A stretch of 64,000 nucleotides of DNA. Origin: Geobacillus sp. 46C-IIa (GTDB taxonomy: Bacteria; Bacillota; Bacilli; Bacillales; Anoxybacillaceae). The notes under the pieces were generated by a model. It searched no databases, was not told the origin of the DNA, and saw nothing but the letters and a program-made list of their open reading frames with translations. Shown piece by piece: positions 35,501 to 43,453 of this stretch. The stretch spans positions 1,828,001 through 1,892,000 of the forward strand of contig NZ_CP061474.1 in assembly GCF_014679505.1 (NCBI RefSeq), written 5' to 3'. Both the position numbers and the translations under genes were made by a program. Each line of letters begins with the position of its first letter. Positions within the stretch are counted from its first letter, which is position 1.

Positions 35501-37182
35501 TAGGCGTTCGCCCCTTTCCCCGCTTTTTCATATTCTTCTTCTTGCAATTTCCGCCAAAGCAGCTTGCCGCTTGATGTCATCGGCAGTGACGGACGGAACT
35601 CGACGAGGCGCGGGTATTTGTACGCCGCCATTTGCGTTTTGGCCCACTCGATGATCTCTTCTTCTGTCACTTTGCCCACATACTCGTCGTGAAGGACGAT
35701 AAACGCTTTGACCGTTTCGCCGCGGCGCGGATCCGGCACGCCGACGACGCACGCCTGCTGGACGGCTGGATGTTTATAAAGGAACGATTCGACTTCGGTC
35801 GGCCAAACTTTATATCCGGAAGCATTGATCATCCGTTTGACGCGGTCGACGATGAAGAAATAACCTTCCTCGTCCATCCGCCCGATGTCACCGGTGCGGA
35901 AAAACCGTTTTCCGTCCAATTCAATGAACGCCTCTTTCGTTTCCTTTTCACGCCGGTAGTAGCCGCGGAACACTTGCGGGCCATGGACAACGATTTCCCC
36001 AACTTCACCAACGCCAAGCTCCCGTCCGGTCGCCGGGTCGATGATGCGTGCATCAACATCGAATGCCGGCACGCCAAGGCATTGCAACTTCGGCCGATCC
36101 GGCGGATTGAAATGCGTCTGCGAAATCGTCTCCGACAACCCATACCCCTCAAAATAGCGGACGCCGGTGAGCTCGAACAATTTTTCCCCGACCGCTTCCG
36201 GCAGCGCCGCTCCACCGCCGGAAATGCTTGAAAGCGAGGAAATGTCATACCGGCCAAGCGCCGGGTTGGCCAAAAAGTCGATCAACATCGTGCTAATGTT
36301 CACCCAATGGGTGCAGCGATACCGCTCGATGAGCCGCGCAGCGGCGTCCCGGTCCCAGCGCGTCATGAGCACGATCGCTGAGCCGGCAAAAATCGGCACA
36401 TGCATGCTGTGCACCATCCCGGTGACGTGGAAAAACGGCAGCGTCGCCAAGGCGACCGAATCGCTCGTCACATTGCCCCAATAATAGGCGCCGACCGTGT
36501 TGGCGTTCACCGTCCGGTGCGGGTGGATGCAGCCTTTTGGCACCCCAGTCGTCCCAGATGTATACGGCAAGACAGCAATGTCATCGACATGGCCGCGGTA
36601 TGGAAGTGGCGGCAAGCCGGCATCAAGGCAATCCGCCCATAAGGAGAGACGCACATCCTTGACCATCCGCCGCGGTGCTGCCACTTCAGCAGGCAAAGCA
36701 ACCGATGATTCATTGGACGCATAATCGGAGTACGCAGCGACAATGATATGCTCAAGCGGCGTCCGGTCGAAAAGCGGAACGGCTTTGTCAAGCAGCTCCT
36801 GTCCAACAAGACCGACTTTCGTTTCACAATCGTTGACGTAAAAGGAAAGCTCTTCTGAGGTGTTCATCGGGTTGATCGGCACGACAATCGCTTCAGCACG
36901 CAAAATGGCATAGTAGGAGATGATAAATTGCGGAGAATTTTGCATGTACAACAGGACGCGGTCGCCCGGCTTGACGGACAGCTTTTGCTGCAAGTAGCCG
37001 GCAAGCGCGTTGACGTCATCGAGCAGCTGTTTGTACGAATATGCAGCTCCGTAGTAATAGACCGCCGTTTTGTTCGGATAACGCTTTGCCGTCGTTTCCA
37101 AATGATCGACGAGCGTTGTTTCCGGAACGGTCAGCGTTTTCGACAGCCGCTTCGGCCAGTATGGGTAGTGGCGTGTATTCAT
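35500..37182 (-). CDS. Long- or medium-chain acyl-CoA synthetase
   Basis: 560 residues, ANL superfamily. P-loop-like motif PYTSGTTGVPKG (about 207-218), substrate gate GGGAALPEAV, the A5 motif EGYGLSETI, ATP-binding FRTGDIGRMDEEGYFFIVDR (about 420-440) and the C-terminal catalytic lysine in MTSSGKLLWRKL (about 540). It activates carboxylic acids to CoA thioesters through an acyl-AMP. Chain length cannot be read. It is the first gene of a two-gene unit with the lactonase, behind a clear promoter and two palindromes. ATG at 37182 follows AAAAAGGAGGG. The product is probably soluble. Confidence 0.9.
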   Translation of the reverse strand: MNTRHYPYWPKRLSKTLTVPETTLVDHLETTAKRYPNKTAVYYYGAAYSYKQLLDDVNALAGYLQQKLSVKPGDRVLLYMQNSPQFIISYYAILRAEAIVVPINPMNTSEELSFYVNDCETKVGLVGQELLDKAVPLFDRTPLEHIIVAAYSDYASNESSVALPAEVAAPRRMVKDVRLSLWADCLDAGLPPLPYRGHVDDIAVLPYTSGTTGVPKGCIHPHRTVNANTVGAYYWGNVTSDSVALATLPFFHVTGMVHSMHVPIFAGSAIVLMTRWDRDAAARLIERYRCTHWVNISTMLIDFLANPALGRYDISSLSSISGGGAALPEAVGEKLFELTGVRYFEGYGLSETISQTHFNPPDRPKLQCLGVPAFDVDARIIDPATGRELGVGEVGEIVVHGPQVFRGYYRREKETKEAFIELDGKRFFRTGDIGRMDEEGYFFIVDRVKRMINASGYKVWPTEVESFLYKHPAVQQACVVGVPDPRRGETVKAFIVLHDEYVGKVTEEEIIEWAKTQMAAYKYPRLVEFRPSLPMTSSGKLLWRKLQEEEYEKAGKGANA

Positions 37183-37285
37183 AAAATTCCCTCCTTTTTC
37201 AAACGATGCCGCAACGCAGCAACCTCCACTTTAGGAAAGCGGTTACAATACTACCAATATGCACAAGCTCCTTGATCATGATGCT

Positions 37286-37301
37286 TACTAACCAGTTAGT
37301 A
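37286..37301. promoter_or_regulatory. Palindromic operator of the synthetase-lactonase unit
   Basis: TACTAAC-CA-GTTAGTA, a perfect 7-2-7 palindrome just downstream of the promoter (about +10 to +25). The form fits a TetR-type repressor of lipid genes, but no TetR gene adjoins, so the regulator is unknown. Confidence 0.6.
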
Positions 37302-37318
37302 TGTATCCCGTCTCTTTT

Positions 37319-37347
37319 ATTGTACATAAAATTATGCTGAATATCAA
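37319..37347 (-). promoter_or_regulatory. Promoter of the acyl-CoA synthetase-lactonase unit
   Basis: On the minus strand TTGATA (37342-37347), 17 bp, TACAAT (37319-37324). Near-consensus sigma-A boxes, flanked by the operator at 37286 and an overlapping palindrome at 37337. Confidence 0.75.
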
Positions 37348-37357
37348 TAACATTCAG
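37337..37357. promoter_or_regulatory. Second palindrome over the -35 region
   Basis: CTGAAT-N9-ATTCAG covers the -35 box. The half-site recalls the Bacillus FadR operator (TGAATG...CATTCA), but the spacing differs. Possible second input. Confidence 0.4.
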
Positions 37358-37364
37358 ACAAATA

Positions 37365-37398
37365 GGGAAAAAGAGGCGCCGCCTACAATAGGCGGCGC
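37365..37398 (-). terminator. Terminator overlapping the stop of the HAD gene
   Basis: Minus strand GCGCCGCCTA, loop TTG, TAGGCGGCGC, followed by CTCTTTTTCC. The TAG in the second arm is the stop codon of the HAD gene (37383-37385). Confidence 0.9.
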
Positions 37399-38219
37399 AG
37401 CACCGGCACGCACGCGGATGTTGAAGCGACGATGACATCGGCATCATCCGGCTTCGCCAAACCGTACGCGTCAATCAACATCGTCTGACAGCCGAGCTGG
37501 CGGGCGGGAAGAATATCGTTTCCGACATTGTCGCCGACGCACAGCATTTGCTTGTACTCAACCCCAAAGCGCGCCCGAATCGCTTCCAAATGGGCAACCG
37601 TTTTAACCGGTTTAGCGGCTTGGAAAATTTTATAATGGAATACAGCCGCCAGCCCCAGCTTTCGCAAAATCGCTTCACTGTCCGGTTCCGGGCTGTTTGT
37701 CATCAACACAAGCGCCGTTTTCTCGCGCAGCTTGGCGAGCGTCTCGGCAAGCCCCGGAGCCCCCTTCATGTTAAACTCCGGCCCCATCATCCATTCGCGC
37801 GTTTCTAAAAATGCGGCATATGTATCCTCGTTCGTCAATCCGTAATGGCGGCCAATCGAACTTGGCACCCACCAAAGATCGCCGATGCTGAAAAACCGAT
37901 CCAAGTCGATCGTGACCGCCCCGGGATAGAGCGCTTCGGCGGCGCGGGCCTCCAGCTGTTCGCCGCTCCAGCGGTGCGCCTCGCGAACAGCTCCTTTCTC
38001 AAGCTGTAAAATCAAATCTTCTTTTGTATCATACACACTGCCAATGCGAAGCGGGTGGCGCCCGGCAAGCACCGCCCGGTAATCGTTCCAAAAAAGCGGG
38101 CGATCCGTTTCCTGAAGCCGTTTCGCCACTTGTTCGGCGTAATAGTCGAAATGCTCTGTTTCCTCGTACAACGTTCCATCTAGATCAAACACGATGACCT
38201 TAATAGTTGCCTCGTCCAT
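37383..38219 (-). CDS. HAD-superfamily hydrolase (phosphatase type)
   Basis: 278 residues. HAD motif I VIVFDLDGTLYEET (D nucleophile about residue 11), motif II LVLMTNSPEP (Thr/Ser about 171), lysine in FQAAKPVKTV (about 203), motif IV CVGDNVGNDILPARQLG (about 229-245). A C1-type helical cap of about 110 residues lies between motifs I and II. It probably dephosphorylates a small phosphometabolite, identity unknown. ATG at 38219; upstream GGAGACAAACC. Monocistronic, with its own terminator. Confidence 0.88.
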   Translation of the reverse strand: MDEATIKVIVFDLDGTLYEETEHFDYYAEQVAKRLQETDRPLFWNDYRAVLAGRHPLRIGSVYDTKEDLILQLEKGAVREAHRWSGEQLEARAAEALYPGAVTIDLDRFFSIGDLWWVPSSIGRHYGLTNEDTYAAFLETREWMMGPEFNMKGAPGLAETLAKLREKTALVLMTNSPEPDSEAILRKLGLAAVFHYKIFQAAKPVKTVAHLEAIRARFGVEYKQMLCVGDNVGNDILPARQLGCQTMLIDAYGLAKPDDADVIVASTSACVPVLRRLL

Positions 38220-38373
38220 TGTTCGGTTTGTCTCCTTTCCCCACCGCTATGGCCCTTGTGCACTGAGCCATAAAGACCGCAATGCCGCTTCCGTGAGCCC
38301 GTTTCTATATTACAAAAGGACGGCGAAGAAATGCAAATGTTGGAAACGGACGAAAGGCATCACAGTTTTCATT

Positions 38374-39567
38374 TCACTGAAACAGCTGCGGCAGCTGCTG
38401 TGCGGCTGTATACACGCCCATATATGCCATCAAGGCGACGACAATAGCGCCAAACGCGGTGAGCCAAAGCGGATGGCGATAGTCGCCGACGATGTCCCGC
38501 CTATAGGCGGCGACAAGCATCACCCCAAGCGACAGCGGGAGAATGAGCCCGTTTAGCGTTCCGGCTAAAATTAATGTTTTCACCGGGCGGCCGATCGAGA
38601 CAAACACGACCGTTGAGATTAAGATAAACAACACAATGATCCAGCGGTGGAACCGGTCCAAAACCGGATGGAACGTGCGGATGAACGACACCGATGTGTA
38701 GGCCGAGCCGACCACCGACGTAATGGCGGCCGCCCACATCACGATGCCGAACAGGCGGTAGCCGATTTCGCCAGCGGCGAGCCGGAACACCGAAGCTGGC
38801 GGATTGGTTTGGTCAAGTGTCAATCCTTGGGCAACGACGCCAAACGCGGCCAAAAACAGCAAAATGCGCATGAGCGAGGCGACACCGATCGCCGAGACCG
38901 CACTTTTCGTCACTTCCGTCAAACTGTCTTTCCCTTTGATGCCGGCATCAAGCAGCCGATGGCCGCCGGCAAACGTAATATACCCGCCGACTGTCCCACC
39001 AACGAGCGTCACAATGGCCAAAAAGTCGATTTTTTCGGGAACGACCGCCCGAACGGCCGCCTCACCAAGCGGCGGCTTGGCTGTAAACACAACATAGAGC
39101 GTCAGCGCGATCATGACAAGCCCAAGCAGTTGGGCAAAACGGTCCATCGCCTTGCCGGCTTCGCGGACGAGAAAAATGGCGATGGCGATGATGGCGCTCA
39201 CGATCGCCCCGGTCTCTGGAGACATGCCGAACAGCACGTTGAACCCAAGCCCGGCACCACCAATGTTGCCGATATTAAAGGCCAGTCCGCCAAGGAGCAC
39301 AAACGCCGCCAACACGTACCCGAGACCGGGCAGCACGGCGTTGGCAATATCTTGCGCCCGCCGCTCGGAAACGGCGATAATGCGCCAAATGTTCGCTTGG
39401 GCGCCGATATCAAGCAAAATGGAAAGCAAAATGACAAACCCGAAGCTAGCCGCCAGTTGAGCGGTAAATACGGTCGTTTGCGTCAAAAATCCCGGGCCGA
39501 TGGCGGATGTCGCCATTAAAAAGACAGCCCCAATGAGTACGCTTAATCTACTTTCTTTCCTGTTCAT
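38374..39567 (-). CDS. ycsG: NRAMP-like transporter YcsG of the 5-oxoproline operon
   Basis: 397 residues, about eleven membrane helices, LeuT-fold NRAMP superfamily. The canonical metal-binding motif of helix 1 (DPGN) is replaced here by GPGF (about 24-27), and the helix 6 region reads TFAGGHRLL rather than MPH. So it is unlikely to be a manganese/iron transporter. It is the last gene of kipR-pxpB-pxpC-pxpA-ycsG and its ATG overlaps the pxpA stop (ATGA). The same gene accompanies kipI-kipA-kipR in B. subtilis. Import of 5-oxoproline (or a related amide) is the natural inference. Confidence 0.82.
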   Translation of the reverse strand: MNRKESRLSVLIGAVFLMATSAIGPGFLTQTTVFTAQLAASFGFVILLSILLDIGAQANIWRIIAVSERRAQDIANAVLPGLGYVLAAFVLLGGLAFNIGNIGGAGLGFNVLFGMSPETGAIVSAIIAIAIFLVREAGKAMDRFAQLLGLVMIALTLYVVFTAKPPLGEAAVRAVVPEKIDFLAIVTLVGGTVGGYITFAGGHRLLDAGIKGKDSLTEVTKSAVSAIGVASLMRILLFLAAFGVVAQGLTLDQTNPPASVFRLAAGEIGYRLFGIVMWAAAITSVVGSAYTSVSFIRTFHPVLDRFHRWIIVLFILISTVVFVSIGRPVKTLILAGTLNGLILPLSLGVMLVAAYRRDIVGDYRHPLWLTAFGAIVVALMAYMGVYTAAQQLPQLFQ

Positions 39568-40334
39568 CGTCTCTCCTCCTGCCGCATCGCCTGAATGGCG
39601 ACGCCTTCCTTTTGCAGCGCTTCACGCAGCCGTTTGGCAAACCGCACCGCCTGCCTATTGTCGCCGTGCAGGCAGACAGTATCAGCTTCGATCGTCACGT
39701 CCGACCCTTGCACCGAACGGACGCGCCGGTCACGGATCATCGTGAGCACTTGCTTGACCGCTTCGTCTTCATCGGCAATGACAGCCTGCGGGTCGCTTCT
39801 TGGTGTGAGCGAACCGTCTGCTTGGTAGGTGCGGTCAGCGAACACTTCACTCGCCGTCCGCAAGCCGTATGCCTGTCCGGCGCGGATGAGCTCGCTGCCT
39901 GCCAAACCGTATAAGACGAGCGATGGGTCCACATCATACACCGCTTTGGCGATCGCTTCTGAAAGCGCTGTATCCTTCGCCGCCATATTGTACAGGGCGC
40001 CGTGCGGCTTCACGTGCGTCATCACGCCGCCTTCCGCCTTGACGAACGCCGATAGCGCGCCGATTTGGTACACGACGTACGCATACACTTCCTCCGGCGA
40101 AACGGCCATCATCCGCCGCCCGAAGCCAAGTAAATCGGGGAATCCCGGATGAGCGCCGATGGCGACGCCGTGCCGGACAGCCAGTTGCACCGTTTGCCGC
40201 ATGACGAGTGGGTCGCCGGCGTGAAACCCGCAAGCAATATTGACGGAAGTGACATACGACAAGATCTCTTCCTGCCCGATCCGATACACGCCAAAACTTT
40301 CACCAAAATCACAATTCAAATCAATCGTTTTCAC
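39564..40334 (-). CDS. pxpA: 5-oxoprolinase subunit A (LamB/YcsF family)
   Basis: About 256 residues with the family N-terminus [15 protein letters not shown] (about 2-16) and the conserved [11 protein letters not shown] (about 34-44) and [11 protein letters not shown] (about 104-114). PxpA with PxpB and PxpC forms the ATP-dependent 5-oxoprolinase that opens 5-oxoproline (pyroglutamate) to glutamate. GTG at 40332-40334 follows GGGGGGAG and overlaps the pxpC stop (GTGA). The open frame continues upstream to 40448 without a better start. Confidence 0.94.
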   Translation of the reverse strand: MKTIDLNCDFGESFGVYRIGQEEILSYVTSVNIACGFHAGDPLVMRQTVQLAVRHGVAIGAHPGFPDLLGFGRRMMAVSPEEVYAYVVYQIGALSAFVKAEGGVMTHVKPHGALYNMAAKDTALSEAIAKAVYDVDPSLVLYGLAGSELIRAGQAYGLRTASEVFADRTYQADGSLTPRSDPQAVIADEDEAVKQVLTMIRDRRVRSVQGSDVTIEADTVCLHGDNRQAVRFAKRLREALQKEGVAIQAMRQEERR

Positions 40335-41302
40335 TGTTCTCCCCCCCATTGGCGGCGAATGGCCGCGATCCATCGGCCGAGCCGCTGCTGTTGTTCGATA
40401 TAAAGCCGCTCCGCTTCTTCCGGCGCAATCGGCTGAAACTGAACGCAATCGCCCGGTCGCGCCTGCGCCAATACAGGCAAATCGGCTGCCGCCACTTGGG
40501 CGATGCGCGGATAGCCGCCCGTTGTCTGGCTGTCGGCCATCAACACGATCGGCTGGCCGGATGCGGGAACTTGCACTGTGCCGAACACAACCGCTTCCGA
40601 CACCATCTCCCGCTCACGCCCAAGCGCCAATGCCGGACCAAAAAGCCGGTAGCCAATCCGGTCAGACTGCGGTGTCACCTCGTAACGAGCGGCGAAAAAC
40701 TGCCCGCAGCTTTCCGGCGTAAACTCGCAATATTCCGGCCCGGGAACGGCGCGCACCATTTTCGTTTTTCCACCGATATATCGGCTGGCTGAACGGGCCA
40801 ACCCCCAGCGAAGCGGCTTGGCAACGCGGTGCCGGCATGCAGCGCCCGTCGGCAGCGCATCCCCTGGCTGGAGCGGGCGGCCTGATAAGCCGCCGAGCCG
40901 TGCGGGGACGTATGTCGAGCGGCTGCCCATGACAGGCGGAACAGCGATGCCGCCTGACACCGCGATATACGCACGCCACCCCGCCCGGCACACGCCGATC
41001 TCTAGGATGTCCCCCGGCCGAACGATTGCCGGTTTCCAAAGCGGAAGCGGCCGTCCATTGAGCTTGCACGGGAAATCACCGCCACATACAGCGATGACCG
41101 TCTCAACGTGAAAGCGAAGGGTCGGACCGGCCATCGTCGCTTCGAGCACCGCTTCATCCTCCTCATTGCCAACAAGCGCGTTGGCGAGGCGGTACGCCCA
41201 AGCGTCCATCGCTCCGCCGACCGGCACGCCGGCATGTCGGTAGCCGCTGCGCCCGCCATCTTGGACCGTTGTAAAAAATCCGCCATCCATCACATCAATC
41301 AT
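40331..41302 (-). CDS. pxpC: 5-oxoprolinase subunit C (KipA/biotin-dependent carboxyltransferase family)
   Basis: 323 residues, cyclophilin-like KipA fold. N-terminus [25 protein letters not shown] (about 8-32) and the conserved [19 protein letters not shown] (about 257-275) are family hallmarks. In B. subtilis KipA binds KipI and relieves its inhibition of the kinase KinA; the general function is 5-oxoprolinase. Start ATG at 41302 overlaps the pxpB stop. Confidence 0.94.
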   Translation of the reverse strand: MIDVMDGGFFTTVQDGGRSGYRHAGVPVGGAMDAWAYRLANALVGNEEDEAVLEATMAGPTLRFHVETVIAVCGGDFPCKLNGRPLPLWKPAIVRPGDILEIGVCRAGWRAYIAVSGGIAVPPVMGSRSTYVPARLGGLSGRPLQPGDALPTGAACRHRVAKPLRWGLARSASRYIGGKTKMVRAVPGPEYCEFTPESCGQFFAARYEVTPQSDRIGYRLFGPALALGREREMVSEAVVFGTVQVPASGQPIVLMADSQTTGGYPRIAQVAAADLPVLAQARPGDCVQFQPIAPEEAERLYIEQQQRLGRWIAAIRRQWGGEQ

Positions 41303-41991
41303 GTTCCTCTCTCCAAACGTGCAAATTCCTCGACGCCAATCGGCCGAAACTGGACGATGTCACCGGCTGAAAGCAGGCTTGGCTCCTCTCGGTGCGGGTC
41401 AAACAACTTTAGCGGCGTCCGGCCGATCAACTGCCAGCCCCCTGGCGTCGCGAGCGGATAGACGCCCGTCTGTCCGCCGGCGATGCCGACCGAACCGGCG
41501 GGCACCGTTGTGCGCGGCACCGTCCGCCTCGGCGTCGCCAAACGCGGCGATAAGCCTCCTAAATAGGCAAACCCCGGAGAAAAACCGATCATATAGACAC
41601 GGTAGCGTCCCGCAGAATGAAGCGCTACCACTTCGTCCTCGGTCATCCCATGAAAGCGGGCGACATCTGCCAAATCCGGGCCGAACTCACCGCCGTAACA
41701 AACGGGAATGACGGTAGTTCGCGTCGAACGGCGGGCGTCCTGTCCGGACGATCCGATATTCTCGCGCAGCCAGGTGCATACGTCAGCATAATTCCCCGCC
41801 ACTAACGGATCGTAATAGACGGTGAGCGAGGAAAACGCCGGCACGATTTCCATGATGCCTTCTTTTTGCGCGGCCTGAAGCTGGACCGCTGTTCGGTGAA
41901 CGATGTCGTTGACGGTTTCATCAATGCAACTGGCAAACCGGACGGTTATCGCATATTCACATAATGGAACCAGCGTGTACTCCATTGTCAT
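41299..41991 (-). CDS. pxpB: 5-oxoprolinase subunit B (KipI family)
   Basis: 230 residues. The C-terminal half has the cyclophilin-like KipI motif: YMIGFSPGFAYLGGL (about 135-149), RRTVPRTTVPAGSVGIAGGQTGVYPLATPGGWQLIGRTP (about 157-195). It pairs with PxpC. ATG at 41991 overlaps the kipR stop (ATGA) with AAGGGAAGGG before it. In B. subtilis the protein inhibits sporulation kinase KinA; that second role may or may not hold here. Confidence 0.94.
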   Translation of the reverse strand: MTMEYTLVPLCEYAITVRFASCIDETVNDIVHRTAVQLQAAQKEGIMEIVPAFSSLTVYYDPLVAGNYADVCTWLRENIGSSGQDARRSTRTTVIPVCYGGEFGPDLADVARFHGMTEDEVVALHSAGRYRVYMIGFSPGFAYLGGLSPRLATPRRTVPRTTVPAGSVGIAGGQTGVYPLATPGGWQLIGRTPLKLFDPHREEPSLLSAGDIVQFRPIGVEEFARLERGT

Positions 41992-42737
41992 CCCTTCCCT
42001 TGGAAACCGAGCTCGCGCGAGATGTCCATCGCCGCCTGTTTCAATCGCGGAACGATGCGCGCCACATCGTCCGGCGAAAAGCGCTGTTCCGGACCAGCGA
42101 CGCTCAACCCGGCGACCGTCGCCCCTTCATGGTTGAAAATGGGCACGGCAACAGCGGCAGAATAGTTTTCTAACTCGGAATAGCTGACCGTATAGCCGCG
42201 GTTCCGGCTTTCCTCTAGCAATCGGCGCAACACTTGCTTGTCCGTCACTGTACATTTAGCGATTTTCACTAATTTTACTTGTTCGACATATCGTTCCCGG
42301 TCAGCTTCAGCCATAAACGCGAGCAAGACGCGCGGGCACGCCCCGGCGTACAGCGGCGCGCGCCGCCCGACTTTCGTATAGACGCGCACCGGTTCGGACG
42401 TCTCGACTTTTTCAATATATAGCGCTTCATCGCCATCGCGGACGACGAGATTGACCGCCTCCTTCGTCTCCTCTTTCAGCCGCTCCATGACTGGCAGCGC
42501 CACCCGGCGAAGATCGAGCCGCTCGGCGACAAGCATTCCAAATGTCAACAGCGACAAGCCGAGTTCATAATGATCCCCTTGTTTTTGCAAAAAGCCAAGC
42601 GCTACGAGCGACTGCGCCATCCGGTACACCGATGTTTTCGGCATCCGAAGACGCGCGACCATTTCGGGCAACGTCAACCGCTCACAGTCGAGAAACAAAT
42701 CAAGCAGTTCTTTTGTTTTCAAAACCGTTTTGTTCAT
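41988..42737 (-). CDS. kipR: IclR-family regulator of the 5-oxoproline operon (KipR)
   Basis: 249 residues. Winged HTH (about 5-60: KTKELLDLFLDCERLTLPEMVARLRMPKTSVYRMAQSL) and IclR ligand domain (about 75-245). It is the promoter-proximal gene of the operon, unlike B. subtilis where kipR is last. ATG at 42735-42737 is chosen because a longer frame to 42824 runs across the promoter and operator. The GTTCCGA-TCGGAAC palindrome 12 bp upstream suggests autoregulation of the whole operon. Confidence 0.9.
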   Translation of the reverse strand: MNKTVLKTKELLDLFLDCERLTLPEMVARLRMPKTSVYRMAQSLVALGFLQKQGDHYELGLSLLTFGMLVAERLDLRRVALPVMERLKEETKEAVNLVVRDGDEALYIEKVETSEPVRVYTKVGRRAPLYAGACPRVLLAFMAEADRERYVEQVKLVKIAKCTVTDKQVLRRLLEESRNRGYTVSYSELENYSAAVAVPIFNHEGATVAGLSVAGPEQRFSPDDVARIVPRLKQAAMDISRELGFQGKG

Positions 42738-42748
42738 GGTCTCTCCTC

Positions 42749-42765
42749 GTTCCGAATATCGGAAC
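42749..42765. promoter_or_regulatory. KipR operator (GTTCCGA-ATA-TCGGAAC)
   Basis: A perfect 7-3-7 palindrome between the predicted transcription start and the kipR ribosome binding site. TTCCG...CGGAA half-sites are typical for IclR-family regulators. Binding by KipR is inferred from position. Confidence 0.7.
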
Positions 42766-42783
42766 AACAATTCCAAAATATGA

Positions 42784-42813
42784 ATTATATTGCTATTATA
42801 ATGAAAAGTCGAA
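42784..42813 (-). promoter_or_regulatory. Promoter of the kipR-pxp operon
   Basis: Minus strand TTCGAC (42808-42813), 18-bp spacer, TATAAT (42784-42789, perfect). The operator lies 10-30 bp downstream of the start point. Confidence 0.75.
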
Positions 42814-42824
42814 CCATTTTCCAC

Positions 42825-42860
42825 TAAAAAATCAACGGCGCCCGCTCTGCAGACGCCGTT
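42825..42860 (-). terminator. Terminator after the GNAT gene
   Basis: Minus strand AACGGCG and CGCCGTT pair, with a 13-nt partly paired loop, followed by TGATTTTTT. It separates GNAT transcription from the kipR promoter. Confidence 0.75.
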
Positions 42861-42869
42861 TCTCCATGA

Positions 42870-43298
42870 TTATAACCGTTTTAAAAAGACATAACTCACT
42901 TTTTGGTATTCCATTTTTTCCTCGTAGAAGCGATGGGCGTCAACGCGCTGCAAGCCGGATGACAGTGAAACAGTCCCATAACTATGCGTTTTTGCCCAAT
43001 CATGGACATACGAAAGCAACGCTTTTCCATACCCTTTCGACCGCTCACTTGAAGCGGTGACTAAATCGCACACCCAAATAAAACGGCCGTTATAGAGGGT
43101 GATCATCGGCATGAACCCAACGACAGCAACCATTTTGTCCTGATCATATAACGCCGCCAGCTTATACCCTTCTTTTTCTTTCGCTTCGCGCACAAGCGCA
43201 ACATACGTTTCCTCATCCAAGTGTGTGCGCAGCTCGCGCATGATTGGAAAAGCGCTTCTCACTTCCTCTTCGGTTTCAAGCAAAACGAATGGCGGCAC
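42870..43298 (-). CDS. GNAT-family N-acetyltransferase
   Basis: About 142 residues of the GCN5-related fold. The acetyl-CoA pyrophosphate loop is visible as SSERSKGYGKALLSYV (about 82-97, Q/RxxGxG/A type), preceded by strand VCDLVTAS. C-terminal RVDAHRFYEEKMEYQKVSYVFLK is the usual alpha4-beta7 end. GTG at 43296-43298 follows GGGGGAG; the long upstream open frame is antisense to another gene and not used. Substrate unknown. Confidence 0.87.
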   Translation of the reverse strand: MPPFVLLETEEEVRSAFPIMRELRTHLDEETYVALVREAKEKEGYKLAALYDQDKMVAVVGFMPMITLYNGRFIWVCDLVTASSERSKGYGKALLSYVHDWAKTHSYGTVSLSSGLQRVDAHRFYEEKMEYQKVSYVFLKRL

Positions 43299-43453
43299 AG
43301 CTTCTCCCCCTTCCCGCTTTATGATACACCATTGTACCACATTGATCTGGAAATATAAAGAAAATGTCCTCCATCCCTGCGAAACGCCGTACGCCCGTAT
43401 AAACAGCGCTCCGTTTTTTGATAATAATCGCAAAGCGGAAAAGGGAAGCAAAA

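Noticed and set aside
38647..39519. 290-codon plus-strand open frame
   Set aside because: It is the exact complement of ycsG with charged, low-complexity content and no start signal.
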